From Streptomyces lavendofoliae (lineage in GTDB: Bacteria > Actinomycetota > Actinomycetes > Streptomycetales > Streptomycetaceae), in contig NZ_BMTP01000012.1 in assembly GCF_014649735.1 (NCBI RefSeq), positions 1 through 64,000 of the forward strand: a stretch of 64,000 nucleotides of DNA, in the 5' to 3' direction. Made by a program: the position numbers and the translations under genes. Below, in pieces: positions 53,099-62,411 of the stretch. Below the pieces are notes generated by a model. That model was not told the origin of the DNA. It was given only the letters and a program-made list of their open reading frames with translations, and made no database searches. Position 1 is the stretch's first letter. The number at the start of each line of letters is the position of its first letter.

Positions 53099-53327
53099 TG
53101 CCCTCACCACCCCCCTTTCCGCGCCGCTCGAGCACCCGACGCTCACCGTCGGTCACCATCACGTGAAGGCTCGCGTCGCCCTTTCGCGCCCTTAAGCGCA
53201 CACCCTCCGTACAGGTACGATGCCCCTCGGTGCGGTCAATTCCCGTTCTTGAGAGGGCGATTGGGAACGCCTCCGCCGGGCGGCCGCCCGGCGGAGAGGT
53301 ACGGGGACACGGTTTGTGGGGGACCCG

Positions 53328-55289
53328 ATGGACATCGGCACACAGCGGACGCACGCCCCGGCCGACCTCGCCTGGCTGCGGGGGGTGGACGCCTACACCA
53401 TGGGGGCGTACCCGCAGGCGGAGGAGGAGTTCCGGGCGGCGGTGCGGATGGACCCCGGAATGGCCGACGGCTGGCTCGGGCTGCACGCCTTACGCGTGGA
53501 CACCACCACCGCCCTGCTGCGGATGTACCGCCACCGGGACCGCTTCGGCGAGCAGCGCACCCGCTACCGCCGGACGCTGAACTCCTGGTACTGGCTCGGC
53601 TGGTGGGTCCAGCCGGTACTGGAGTCCCCGCGCGACCTGCTGCTGGCCCACGCCTCGCACTGGCTGGACGGCCGCCACGTACCGGAGCTCGACCGGGCGC
53701 TGGCCGGGCTGCCGCCCGTCGACGCCGACCCGCAGGTGCGCTTCCTGCACGCCTGCCGGGCCTACCTGGTCAAGGACTGGGACCAGCTCGTACGCCACAC
53801 CGAACCGCTCGTGAACGATCCGCTGCTCGGCATCGAGGCCGGCCTCTTCGGGGGCATGGCGCGGGTCCGCCTCGAGATGTACGGGCAGGCCGAGCCCCTG
53901 CTGTCCGCCGCCCTGATGCGCTGCCGCAGCGAGCAGCCGCAGCGCAAGGAGCTGCGCTACTGGCTGGCCCGCGCCCACGAGGGCACCGGCCGCAGCGCCG
54001 CCGCGCTCCCCCTGTACCGGGCGGTGCACCGCATCGACCCCGCCTTCATGGACACCGCCGCCCGGCTCGACGCGATCACCGAGTACGACGGGTTCGACGG
54101 CACCGACGACCCGGCCGCCGACCTGGCGTCGGTGTCGCTCGCCGGGGTGGGCCAGGACGCCGCCGACCTGCCCGACACCTCGGACGCCGCGCCCGGCGAC
54201 GTCCTGCGGCGCGGCGGCGAGCCGCAGCAGCCGCAGTCGTCCCCCGACCGGTCCCCCGGCCAGCCGCCGGGCCGGTCCCCCGCCCAGCCGCCGGGTCCCG
54301 CCCACGGTGTACGGGAGCAGCAGCCCGCCCCCGGACGGCCGAGGACGGCGACGTTCCCCGCCGGGCCGACCGACGCGGGTCTGCTGGCCGAGGCGCTCGC
54401 CGAGCTGGAGCGCATGGTGGGCCTGGAGCCGGTCAAGCGGCAGGTCAAGGCGTTGTCGGCGCAGTTGGAGATGGCGCGGCTGCGGGCCGGGCAGGGCCTG
54501 CCGGTGCAGCCGCCGAAACGTCACTTTGTCTTCTCCGGGCCCTCCGGGACCGGCAAGACCACGGTCGCCAGGATCCTCGGCCGGGTCTTCTACGCCCTGG
54601 GGCTGCTCGGCGGCGACCACTTGGTGGAGGCCCAGCGGTCCGACCTGGTGGGCGAGTTCCTCGGCCAGACCGCCGTCAAGGCCAACGAGCTGATCGACTC
54701 GGCCCTCGGCGGGGTGCTGTTCGTCGACGAGGCGTACTCCCTGTCGAACTCCGGGTACAGCAAGGGCGACGCGTACGGCGACGAGGCGCTCCAGGTGCTG
54801 CTCAAGCGCGCCGAGGACAACCGCGACCACCTGGTGGTCATCCTCGCCGGCTACCCCGAGGGCATGGACCGGCTGCTCGCCACCAACCCCGGCCTGTCGT
54901 CCCGCTTCACCACGCGGGTGGACTTCCCCTCGTACCGGCCGCTCGAACTGACCGCCATCGGCGAGGTGCTCGCCGCGGCCAACGGCGACGTCTGGGACGA
55001 GGACGCCCTGGACGAGCTGCGCTCCATCAGCGGCCATGTCGTCGAGCAGGGCTGGATCGACGAACTGGGCAACGGCCGGTTCCTGCGCACCCTGTACGAG
55101 AAGTCGTGCGCGTACCGGGATCTGCGGCTGTCCGGCTACGCCGTGACGCCCACCCGCGAGGACCTGGCGACACTGCGCCTGCCGGACCTGATGCAGGCGT
55201 ACGGCGAGGTCCTCTCGGGACGCGGTCCCTCGCGCCGGGGCCCCCAGGAACCGGGCGGGCCCGGCTCCCCGGGCCCGACCGGCTACTGA
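53328..55289 (+). CDS. EccA/CbbX-type AAA ATPase with TPR-like N-domain
   Basis: 653 aa from ATG 53328 (GGGGGA spaced 5); an in-frame GTG at 53316 is the alternative. The N-terminal ~270 residues are helical TPR-like (AYTMGAYPQAEEEFRAAVRM). A Pro/Gln-rich linker follows, then a CbbX/EccA AAA+ domain: Walker A FSGPSGTGKTTVARILGR near 404, Walker B GGVLFVDEAYSLS near 463, DRDHLVVILAGYPEGMDRLL and sensor/arginine region SRFTTRVDFPSY. This is the architecture of EccA, the cytosolic chaperone of ESX secretion. No ESX genes are nearby. Confidence 0.9.
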   Translation: MDIGTQRTHAPADLAWLRGVDAYTMGAYPQAEEEFRAAVRMDPGMADGWLGLHALRVDTTTALLRMYRHRDRFGEQRTRYRRTLNSWYWLGWWVQPVLESPRDLLLAHASHWLDGRHVPELDRALAGLPPVDADPQVRFLHACRAYLVKDWDQLVRHTEPLVNDPLLGIEAGLFGGMARVRLEMYGQAEPLLSAALMRCRSEQPQRKELRYWLARAHEGTGRSAAALPLYRAVHRIDPAFMDTAARLDAITEYDGFDGTDDPAADLASVSLAGVGQDAADLPDTSDAAPGDVLRRGGEPQQPQSSPDRSPGQPPGRSPAQPPGPAHGVREQQPAPGRPRTATFPAGPTDAGLLAEALAELERMVGLEPVKRQVKALSAQLEMARLRAGQGLPVQPPKRHFVFSGPSGTGKTTVARILGRVFYALGLLGGDHLVEAQRSDLVGEFLGQTAVKANELIDSALGGVLFVDEAYSLSNSGYSKGDAYGDEALQVLLKRAEDNRDHLVVILAGYPEGMDRLLATNPGLSSRFTTRVDFPSYRPLELTAIGEVLAAANGDVWDEDALDELRSISGHVVEQGWIDELGNGRFLRTLYEKSCAYRDLRLSGYAVTPTREDLATLRLPDLMQAYGEVLSGRGPSRRGPQEPGGPGSPGPTGY

Positions 55290-55311
55290 CGGCCGGGCGC
55301 CGGGGCGCCGT

Positions 55312-55328
55312 CCCGCCGGACCGGCGGG
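55312..55328. terminator. short stem-loop between AAA and HlyC-type genes
   Basis: CCCGCCGG-A-CCGGCGGG: 8-bp perfect stem in the 63-bp gap between convergent genes. The one-base loop is too tight to form as drawn, so the real structure would open the inner pairs. Confidence 0.45.
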
Positions 55329-55352
55329 CCGGGGCCGGACACGGGCGCCGGG

Positions 55353-56567
55353 TCAGGCCGTGAGGACGCCCTGCGCCGGGCCGGTGCCCGGACCGGACGC
55401 GGGACCGGCCCCGGGACCGGCGGTCCCGCCCCCCGGCTCGGGCCGCGGATCACGCCCCGGCCCGGCGGCGGCTCCGGCCCGCCGTCCCGCCGGGGCGGCC
55501 GGCGTACCGGGGTGGACGACCGGCACCAGCGGTGTGGCCGAGCGGTGCGCCGGGTCGCGGACCTCGCCCACCAGCATCTCCAGCACGTCCTCCAACGCGA
55601 CCAGGCCCAGGACGCGGCCCGACGCGTCGGCGACCTGCGCCAGGTGCGTGGCGGCGCGGCGCATCACGGTGAGGGCGTCGTCGAGCGGCAGCTCGGCCCG
55701 CAGCGTGGCCATCGGGCGCCAGACGTGCTGGGGGACGGCCCGGTCGGCGTCCTCAAGGTCCAGGACGTCCTTGACGTGCACGAAGCCCATGAAGACGCCG
55801 CCGCCCTCCGCGCACACCGGGAACCGGGAGTAGCCGGTGCGGACGGTCAGTTCCTCGACCTCGGCCGGGGTGACCGACGGGGTGACCGTCACCAGGGACG
55901 TACGCGGGATGAGGACGTCGGACACCGGGCGGCTGCCCAGCTCCAGGGCGTCCTCCAGCCGTTCCTGCTCGGCGGGGTCGAGCAGCCCCGCCTGGCCCGC
56001 GTCCTCGACGAGCCGGCCGAGCTGGGCGCTGGTGAACACCGCCTCCACCTCGTCCTTCGGCTCGACCCGGAACGCCTTGAGCACCAGCCGGGAGCAGGCG
56101 CCGAGCGCCGCGGTCACGGGGCGGCACAACCGGGCGAAGCCGACCAGGCCGGGGCTGAGCCACAGCGCCGTCCTCTCGGGTGCCGCCATGGCGAGGTTCT
56201 TCGGGAGCATCTCGCCGATGACCAGGTGGAGGAAGACCACCACGGCCAGCGCGATCACATAGCCCAGCGGGTGGATCAGCCCCTCGGGCAGGCGCACGGC
56301 GTGGAAGACGGGTTCCAGCAGGTGCGCGACGGTCGGTTCGGCGACCGCGCCGAGGGTCAGGGAGCAGACGGTGATGCCGAACTGCGCGGCGGCCATCATG
56401 CGCGGCAGGTTCTCCAGGCCGTACAGGACCTGACGGGCCCGCTTGGAGCCGGGGCCGAGCGGCTCGATCTGGCTGCGGCGCACCGAGACGAGGGCGAACT
56501 CGGCGCCCACGAAGAAGCCGTTGGCGAGCACGAGCAGGCCCGCGAACAGGAGTTGGAGGACGCTCAT
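55353..56567 (-). CDS. CorC/HlyC-type membrane protein (DUF21 + CBS pair), second copy
   Basis: 404 aa. N-terminal DUF21/CNNM transmembrane domain (LQLLFAGLLVLANGFFVGAE, VVFLHLVIGEMLPKNLAMAA), then two CBS domains around VMRRAATHLAQVADASGRVL and GLVALEDVLEMLVGEV. It lacks the CorC_HlyC C-terminal domain and instead ends in a Pro/Gly/Ala tail. Family members are linked to magnesium/cobalt homeostasis. It overlaps the upstream paralogue by ATGA (56564-56567). Confidence 0.9.
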   Translation of the reverse strand: MSVLQLLFAGLLVLANGFFVGAEFALVSVRRSQIEPLGPGSKRARQVLYGLENLPRMMAAAQFGITVCSLTLGAVAEPTVAHLLEPVFHAVRLPEGLIHPLGYVIALAVVVFLHLVIGEMLPKNLAMAAPERTALWLSPGLVGFARLCRPVTAALGACSRLVLKAFRVEPKDEVEAVFTSAQLGRLVEDAGQAGLLDPAEQERLEDALELGSRPVSDVLIPRTSLVTVTPSVTPAEVEELTVRTGYSRFPVCAEGGGVFMGFVHVKDVLDLEDADRAVPQHVWRPMATLRAELPLDDALTVMRRAATHLAQVADASGRVLGLVALEDVLEMLVGEVRDPAHRSATPLVPVVHPGTPAAPAGRRAGAAAGPGRDPRPEPGGGTAGPGAGPASGPGTGPAQGVLTA

Positions 56568-58000
56568 CGCGCGGCCTCCGCGTACTCCGCCGCGTCCGCG
56601 TACGCCGCGGTGTCCGCGAGTCCCGCCGCTTCCGCGAACTCCGGGGCCACCGCGAACTCCGTCGTCTCACCGAACTCCGGGGCCGCCGCGCCCGCGGTGC
56701 GGACCAGCCGGACGCGCTCGGCGCGGTACCGGTCCACCTGGCGCACGGAGAGGCGCCAACCGGGCAGTTCGGCCCGGTCACCGGGGGCCGGGATGCGGCC
56801 GAGCAGGTCGGCGACGAGCCCGGCGACCGTCTCGTACGGCCCGTCGGGGACGTCGAGGCCTATCCGCTTGAGGGTGTGGACGCGGCAGCTGCCGTCGGCC
56901 TCCCAGGCGGGGTGGCCGTCCTCGGCGGGGGCCGCGGCCAGCTCGGGCAGGTCGTCGCCCTCGGCGTCGTGCTCGTCGCGGACCTCGCCGACGAGTTCCT
57001 CGACGATGTCCTCGAGGGTGACGACCCCGGCCGTGCCGCCGTACTCGTCCACGACGACGGCTATCGGCTGCTCGCTGCGCAGCCGCTCCAGGAGCGTCTG
57101 GGCGGGCAGTGTCTCGGGGACGAGCAGCGGCGGGACGGCGACCCGGCCCACCGGGGTGCGCAGCCGCTCCGCCGCGGGTACGGCGAGCGCGTCCTTGAGG
57201 TGGACCATGCCGACGATCTCGTCGATGCGGTCCCGGTAGACCGGGAAGCGGGAGAGGCCGGTGGCCCGGGTGAGGTTGACGACGTCCGCCGCGGTGGCGT
57301 CGGTGCGCAGCGCGTTGACCTTCACGCGCGGGGTCATCACGTGCTGCGCGGTGAGCCCGCCCAGCGACAGGGTCCGGACGAAGAGGTCGGCCGTGTCCTG
57401 TTCGAGGGCGCCGGCCCGCGCCGAGTGCCGGGCGAGCGAGACCAGCTCGCCGGGCGTACGGGCGGAGGCGAGCTCCTCGGTGGGCTCGACGCCCAGCAGC
57501 CGCACGAGCCGGTTGGCGGCGGCGTTGAGCGCGGTGATGACCGGCCGGAGGGCGGACGAGAACAGCGTCTGCGGCCCGGCGACGAACCGGGCGACCTGGA
57601 GGGGCCGGGATACGGCCCAGTTCTTCGGGACCAGCTCGCCGATCACCATCTGGACGGCGGACGCGCCCAGCATGCCGATCGCCACGGAGACGCCGGAGAC
57701 GGCGCCCTCGGGCAGGCCGGTCGCGCTGAGCGGCCCGTCGAGGAGCCGCGCGAGCGCCGGTTCGGCGAGCATGCCGACGACGAGCGAGGTGATGGTGATG
57801 CCCAGCTGGGTGCCGGACAGCTGGAACGACAGCTCCCGCAGGGCCTTGACGACGGTGCGGGCCCGCCGGTCGCCCTCGGCGGCGGCGCGCTCGGCGTCCG
57901 CCCGCTCCACGGTGACGAGGCCGAACTCGGCCGCCACGAAGAAGCCGTTGGCGAGGATCAGAAGAAAAGCCGCGGCGAGCAGCAGGAGGGGGATGGTCAT
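56564..58000 (-). CDS. CorC/HlyC-type membrane protein (DUF21 + CBS + CorC_C), first copy
   Basis: 478 aa. DUF21 domain (PLLLLAAAFLLILANGFFVA, QMVIGELVPKNWAVSRPLQV), two CBS domains (VVVDEYGGTAGVVTLEDIVE near residue 320) and a CorC/HlyC C-terminal domain ending near LLGRIPAPGDRAELPGWRLS. It is complete, unlike its shorter neighbour. The two paralogues may form a heteromer; ion (likely Mg2+/Co2+) role is by family. Confidence 0.93.
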   Translation of the reverse strand: MTIPLLLLAAAFLLILANGFFVAAEFGLVTVERADAERAAAEGDRRARTVVKALRELSFQLSGTQLGITITSLVVGMLAEPALARLLDGPLSATGLPEGAVSGVSVAIGMLGASAVQMVIGELVPKNWAVSRPLQVARFVAGPQTLFSSALRPVITALNAAANRLVRLLGVEPTEELASARTPGELVSLARHSARAGALEQDTADLFVRTLSLGGLTAQHVMTPRVKVNALRTDATAADVVNLTRATGLSRFPVYRDRIDEIVGMVHLKDALAVPAAERLRTPVGRVAVPPLLVPETLPAQTLLERLRSEQPIAVVVDEYGGTAGVVTLEDIVEELVGEVRDEHDAEGDDLPELAAAPAEDGHPAWEADGSCRVHTLKRIGLDVPDGPYETVAGLVADLLGRIPAPGDRAELPGWRLSVRQVDRYRAERVRLVRTAGAAAPEFGETTEFAVAPEFAEAAGLADTAAYADAAEYAEAAR

Positions 58001-58127
58001 GCCGCCGCCTCCTCGGAGGGGGCGGCGCAGGTACTACCGGACGATCCGTCCATTGCTGGAGGGATTCACTCCTCGGGTCGCAGGGGCCCCGCCGGCCTGG
58101 TGGTGCGTCGTGCCGCCGTATGTGCGG

Positions 58128-58154
58128 GGCGGTGGCGCGTTCGGCGCCACCGCC
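58128..58154 (-). terminator. terminator downstream of the PH-domain gene
   Basis: GGCGGTGGCGC and GCGCCACCGCC form a perfect 11-bp stem with a 5-base loop in the 249-bp gap 58001-58249. Otherwise the gap shows no gene. Confidence 0.7.
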
Positions 58155-58249
58155 ATAAGAGTAATCACGCGCGCCCCCGGTGGGGCAGGGGGTCGGCGTC
58201 CGTCCGGGCGACACGCCGGGGGCGGGTCGCCCGGACGGAGGGCCGCCCG

Positions 58250-58702
58250 TCAGCCGGCGTCGGTGCCGGTGCCGCGGGCGTCCGCGAGCGCACGCAGGGC
58301 CCGCGCGTCCCGGATGGCCTGCTGCTTGCCGATGCCGGGCTGGATGCCGAGCGCGGGCAGGCTGGTGCCGTCGCTGAGGTCGAGGAAGACCCAGGGGTCG
58401 CCCTCGCGGAGGTTCACCCGGAGGATCTCGGCCCACGCCAGTCGGCGCGTCCGGGTGAGGTTGACCACGGTCACGCCCTCGTCGTCGGCGACGACCTTGG
58501 GGCGGCTGAGGAGAGCCAGGACGCCGAAGAAGAGCGCCGCCGTGAGGATGAAGCTGGCGCGCTCCCCCGCGCCGAGCTTCTCCAGCATCAGGGCGACGGC
58601 CGTGATGGTCACGAACATCGCCGTGCCCACGGTCAGCAGGACCGCCCGGGTCCGGGTCGGCCGGAAGGTGACCGGGAGGGCGGGGGCGGGGAGGTCGGAC
58701 AT
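58250..58702 (-). CDS. PH-domain membrane protein
   Basis: 150 aa. Two TM helices in the first ~65 residues (AVLLTVGTAMFVTITAVALM, FILTAALFFGVLALL), then a bacterial PH-like domain (VVADDEGVTVVNLTRTRRLA, WAEILRVNLREGDPWVFLDL). Function unknown. Downstream of hisG on the same strand, gap 64 bp, possibly its operon tail. Confidence 0.88.
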   Translation of the reverse strand: MSDLPAPALPVTFRPTRTRAVLLTVGTAMFVTITAVALMLEKLGAGERASFILTAALFFGVLALLSRPKVVADDEGVTVVNLTRTRRLAWAEILRVNLREGDPWVFLDLSDGTSLPALGIQPGIGKQQAIRDARALRALADARGTGTDAG

Positions 58703-58766
58703 GTGGCGTACCGGTTCTGGCTCGGGCCTCGGGCCTCGGACGGGGGCATGGGGGCGGGGACGGGCC

Positions 58767-59615
58767 TCAGAGGCGGCAGGCGTGGATCTCGGTGGTGAGG
58801 ATCGCGCGGGCGCCCAGGGCGTACAGGTCGTCCATGATCCGCTGGGCCTCCCGGGCGGGGACCATGGCGCGGACGGCGACCCAGCCCTCGTTGTGCAGCG
58901 GGGAGACCGTCGGGGACTCCAGGCCCGGGGTGAGGGCGACGGCCTGCTCCAGGTGCTCGGCCCGGCAGTCGTAGTCCATCATCACGTACGAGCGGGCCAC
59001 CAGGACGCCCTGGAGGCGGCGCAGGAACTGCTGCACCTTCGGGTCGTCGGTGGGGGCGCCGGTGCGGCGGATGACGACGGCCTCGGACCTGAGGATCGGC
59101 TCGCCGACGACCTCCAGGCCGGCGTTGCGCAGCGAGGTGCCGGTCTCCACGACGTCCGCGATGATCTGCGCGACGCCGAGTTCGATGGCGGTCTCGACCG
59201 CGCCGTCGAGGTGGACGACGGAGGCGTCGATCCCCTGGTCGGCGAGGTGCTTGGCGACGATGCCCTCGTAGGAGGTGGCGATCGTCATGCCGCCGAAGTC
59301 GGCGGGGCCGCTCGCGGTGCCGGGCTTGGTGGCGTAGCGGAAGGTGGAGCGGGCGAAGCCGAGCTGGAGGATCTCCTCGGCGTTGGCGCCGGAGTCCAGC
59401 AGCAGGTCGCGGCCGGTGATGCCGATGTCGAGCTTGCCGGAGCTGACGTAGATGGCGATGTCGCGGGGGCGGAGGTAGAAGAACTCGACCTCGTTCTCCG
59501 GGTCGACCAGCACCAGTTCCTTGGACTCCTTGCGCTGCTGGTAGCCGGCCTCATGGAGCATCGCCGACGCAGGTCCGGACAGTGAACCCTTGTTGGGGAC
59601 GGCGATGCGCAGCAT
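58767..59615 (-). CDS. hisG: ATP phosphoribosyltransferase (long form)
   Basis: 282 aa, first enzyme of histidine synthesis: ATP + PRPP to phosphoribosyl-ATP. Long HisG with the C-terminal regulatory domain, so it does not need HisZ. Opens MLRIAVPNKGSLSGPA; IADVVETGTSLRNAGLEVV is the PRPP-binding motif. It directly follows hisE, which performs the next step. Confidence 0.97.
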   Translation of the reverse strand: MLRIAVPNKGSLSGPASAMLHEAGYQQRKESKELVLVDPENEVEFFYLRPRDIAIYVSSGKLDIGITGRDLLLDSGANAEEILQLGFARSTFRYATKPGTASGPADFGGMTIATSYEGIVAKHLADQGIDASVVHLDGAVETAIELGVAQIIADVVETGTSLRNAGLEVVGEPILRSEAVVIRRTGAPTDDPKVQQFLRRLQGVLVARSYVMMDYDCRAEHLEQAVALTPGLESPTVSPLHNEGWVAVRAMVPAREAQRIMDDLYALGARAILTTEIHACRL

Positions 59616-59665
59616 GGGGTGGGCTTCCTAACTGTGTGAAAAGGAGTTCTGGGGAGCGGGGGTGC

Positions 59666-59938
59666 TCAGAGGTGGGCGTAGACGTCGTCGAGCGAGATCC
59701 CGCGGGCGACCATCATCACCTGGACGTGGTACAGCAGCTGCGAGATCTCCTCGGCGGCGGCTTCCTTGCCCTCGTACTCGGCGGCCATCCAGACCTCGGC
59801 GGCCTCCTCGACGACCTTCTTGCCGATGGCATGGACGCCCTTGTCCACCAGCTCGGCGGTGCGGGAGGTGGCGGGGTCGCCGGTCTTGGCCTTGAGCTCC
59901 AGCTCGGCGAAGAGCTCTTCGAAGGTTTTGTTCGCCAT
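59666..59938 (-). CDS. hisE: phosphoribosyl-ATP pyrophosphatase
   Basis: 90 aa, single-domain HisE (not fused to HisI), second step of histidine synthesis. Core signature KKVVEEAAEVWMAAEYEG, then AAAEEISQLLYHVQVMMVAR. ATG 59938. Downstream hisG follows after 50 bp; upstream ribH ends 35 bp away. Confidence 0.96.
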   Translation of the reverse strand: MANKTFEELFAELELKAKTGDPATSRTAELVDKGVHAIGKKVVEEAAEVWMAAEYEGKEAAAEEISQLLYHVQVMMVARGISLDDVYAHL

Positions 59939-59973
59939 GATGGTCCTAAGAGTACGGGGTGGGCCGTGCCCAC

Positions 59974-60459
59974 TCAGCGCCAGGGTTCGCTGACGGTCCG
60001 CAGTGTGGTGGCGGTGGAGACGGCGGCGGTGACCGCCTCGTGGCCCTTGTCCTCGTTCGAGCCCTCCAGGCCGGCCCGGTCCAGGGCCTGCTCCTCGGTG
60101 TCGCAGGTCAGGACGCCGAAGCCGATGGGGACGCCGGTGTCGACGGAGACCTGGACGAGGCCCTGGGTGACGCCCTGGCACACGTACTCGAAGTGGGGGG
60201 TGCCACCGCGGATGACGACTCCGAGCGCGACGATCGCGTCGTAGCCGCGGCCGGCGAGGACCTTGGCGACGACCGGGAGCTCGAAGCTGCCGGGGACCCG
60301 GAGCAGGGTCGGCTCGTCGATGCCGAGCTCGTGCAGGGCGCGCAGGGCGCCGTCGACGAGGCCGTCCATGATCTTCTCGTGCCACTGGGCCGCGATCACG
60401 GCGACCCGGAGGTCGCCGCAGTTCTTCACGCTCAGTTCGGGTGCGCCCTTGCCGCTCAC
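59974..60459 (-). CDS. ribH: 6,7-dimethyl-8-ribityllumazine synthase
   Basis: 161 aa, GTG start. Condenses the pyrimidine and butanone-phosphate precursors to lumazine. RVPGSFELPVVAKVLAGRGY and GVVIRGGTPHFEYVC (catalytic His region) are intact. It sits between ribBA and hisE. Confidence 0.97.
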   Translation of the reverse strand: MSGKGAPELSVKNCGDLRVAVIAAQWHEKIMDGLVDGALRALHELGIDEPTLLRVPGSFELPVVAKVLAGRGYDAIVALGVVIRGGTPHFEYVCQGVTQGLVQVSVDTGVPIGFGVLTCDTEEQALDRAGLEGSNEDKGHEAVTAAVSTATTLRTVSEPWR

Positions 60460-60495
60460 GTGCGTACTCTCCTCGGTGCTGTGGTTCGCTCGGTC

Positions 60496-61776
60496 TTACT
60501 GGTTGTTGCAGGGTGACGCGCCGGCGGCGGCGTCGAGCCACGGCAGGTCGTGGCCCATCCGGTCGCGCTTGGTGCGCAGGTACCGGAGGTTGTGCTCGCC
60601 CGCCTGGACGGGCATGGGTTCGCGCCCGTTCACCGTCAGTCCGTGACGGACCAGGGCGTCGACCTTGTCGGGGTTGTTGGTCATCAGCCGCAGGCTGCGT
60701 ACGCCGAGATCGGCGAGCATCTGGGCGCCGGCGGCGTAGTCGCGGGCGTCGGCGGGCAGCCCCAGCTCCAGGTTGGCGTCGAGGGTGTCGTGGCCGCGCT
60801 CCTGGAGTTCGTAGGCGCGCAGCTTGCTCAGCAGGCCGATGCCGCGGCCCTCGTGGCCGCGCAGGTACACGACGACACCGCGGCCCGCTGCGGTGATGCG
60901 TTCCATGGAGGCCTCGAGCTGCGGGCCGCAGTCGCAGCGCAGGGAGTGGAAGATGTCGCCGGTCAGGCACTCGGAGTGGACCCGCACGAGGACGTCGTCG
61001 CCGTCGCCGATGTCGCCGTGGACGAGCGCGATGTGCTCGACGCCGTCGACGGTGGAGCGGTAGCCGTACGCGGTGTACTCGCCGTGGGCGGTCGGCAGCC
61101 GCACCTCGGCCTCGCGGCGCACGGTGGGCTCGCTGCTGCGGCGGTAGGCGATGAGGTCCTCGATCGAGATGATCGTCAGCCCGTGCTTGCGGGCGAAGGG
61201 CACCAGCTCGGGCAGGCGCAGCATGACGCCGTCCTCGCCGGCGATCTCGACGATCGCGCCGGCCGGGCGGAGTCCGGCGAGCCGGGCCAGGTCGACGGCG
61301 GCCTCGGTGTGGCCGTTGCGCACGAGGACGCCACCGGGCCGGGCGCGCAGCGGGAAGACGTGGCCGGGGCGGACGAGGTCGGCCGGGGCGGCCACGCCGC
61401 TCGCGAGGAGCTGGAGGGTGGTGGCGCGGTCCGCGGCGGAGATGCCGGTGGTCACGCCGTGGGCGGGGGCCGCGTCGACGGAGACGGTGAAGGCCGTCTT
61501 CATGGACTCGGTGTTGTCGCCGACCATCTGCGGGAGCTGGAGGCGGTCCAGCTCGTCGCCCTCCATGGGGGCGCAGATCAGGCCGCGGCACTCGCTCATC
61601 ATGAAGGCGACGATCTCGGGGGTGGCCTTCTCGGCCGCGATGACGAGGTCGCCCTCGTTCTCGCGGTCCTCGTCGTCGACGACCACGACGGGGCGGCCGG
61701 CGGCGATGTCGCGGATGGCCTGCTCGACGGGGTCGAGGGCGAGGTCCTTGGCGTCCCACAGGGGGAGGGTGCTCAT
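60496..61776 (-). CDS. ribBA: bifunctional DHBP synthase/GTP cyclohydrolase II
   Basis: 426 aa. The N-terminal ~205 residues are 3,4-dihydroxy-2-butanone-4-phosphate synthase (VVVVDDEDRENEGDLVIAAE, GLICAPM, HGVTTGISAADRATT). The C-terminal part is GTP cyclohydrolase II with zinc cysteines in SECLTGDIFHSLRCDCGPQL and REPMPVQAGEHNLRYLRTKR. It ends in an extra ~20-residue tail after DRMGHDLPWLD. ATG 61776 overlaps ribM's stop (ATGA). Confidence 0.97.
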   Translation of the reverse strand: MSTLPLWDAKDLALDPVEQAIRDIAAGRPVVVVDDEDRENEGDLVIAAEKATPEIVAFMMSECRGLICAPMEGDELDRLQLPQMVGDNTESMKTAFTVSVDAAPAHGVTTGISAADRATTLQLLASGVAAPADLVRPGHVFPLRARPGGVLVRNGHTEAAVDLARLAGLRPAGAIVEIAGEDGVMLRLPELVPFARKHGLTIISIEDLIAYRRSSEPTVRREAEVRLPTAHGEYTAYGYRSTVDGVEHIALVHGDIGDGDDVLVRVHSECLTGDIFHSLRCDCGPQLEASMERITAAGRGVVVYLRGHEGRGIGLLSKLRAYELQERGHDTLDANLELGLPADARDYAAGAQMLADLGVRSLRLMTNNPDKVDALVRHGLTVNGREPMPVQAGEHNLRYLRTKRDRMGHDLPWLDAAAGASPCNNQ

Positions 61777-62411
61777 GCGGGTGCTCCTTCCAGGGCGGAC
61801 TCGCTCGCGCGGGAGCGCACCCACCAGTCGCGCAGGCCCCACAGGACGAGCGCGCCGTAGACGACGTAGACGAAGCCGGAGAAGGCGTAGCCGTTGACGA
61901 AGTTCAGCGGTACGCCGACGAGGTCGACCAGGAGCCAGGCGAACCAGAACTCGACCATGCCGCGCGCCTGGGCGTACATGGCGACGAGGGTGCCGACGAA
62001 GATGTACGCGTCGGGCCACGGGTCCCAGGACAGCGACGGGAAGGCGGTGAACAGGCCGCCGACGGCGAGGGTGCCGAGGAGGGCGCCGCCCGCCATCAGG
62101 CCGCGCTCGCGCCAGGTGGCGAAGCGTACGGCTATCGAGCCGTCCTGGCCGCGCTGCCGGCCGCGGGTCCACTGCCACCAGCCCCAGGCGGCGACCACCA
62201 TCACGACGACCTGCTTGCCGGCGCTGCCGGTGAGGTGGCCGGCGAAGGCGGCGAAGAGGATGGCGCCGGACAGGAACTGGGCGGGCCACGTCAGGACGGA
62301 GCGCCGCCAGCCGAGGGCCAGGGCGATCAGGCCGATCGTGTTGCCGATCATGTCGGACCAGAGGATGTGCTGGCCGAAGGCGGTGAAGGCCTCGGCGTTG
62401 AGCCAGTTCAC
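61773..62411 (-). CDS. ribM: riboflavin transporter, PnuC-type (RibM)
   Basis: 212 aa, about seven TM helices of the PnuC fold: NTIGLIALALGWRRSVLTWP, AWLLVDLVGVPLNFVNGYAF. Sequence-wise PnuC-like, but its place inside the riboflavin operon, coupled to ribE and ribBA, indicates a riboflavin uptake role as for RibM/PnuX of other actinobacteria. Overlaps: ATG 62411 with ribE stop; stop with ribBA ATG. Confidence 0.93.
   Translation of the reverse strand: MNWLNAEAFTAFGQHILWSDMIGNTIGLIALALGWRRSVLTWPAQFLSGAILFAAFAGHLTGSAGKQVVVMVVAAWGWWQWTRGRQRGQDGSIAVRFATWRERGLMAGGALLGTLAVGGLFTAFPSLSWDPWPDAYIFVGTLVAMYAQARGMVEFWFAWLLVDLVGVPLNFVNGYAFSGFVYVVYGALVLWGLRDWWVRSRASESALEGAPA

Noticed and set aside
53029..53193. 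Plus-strand ORF of about 55 codons from ATG 53029 through the terminator stem
   Set aside because: It lacks a ribosome site and reads through a strong terminator; the candidate RNA explains the sequence better.
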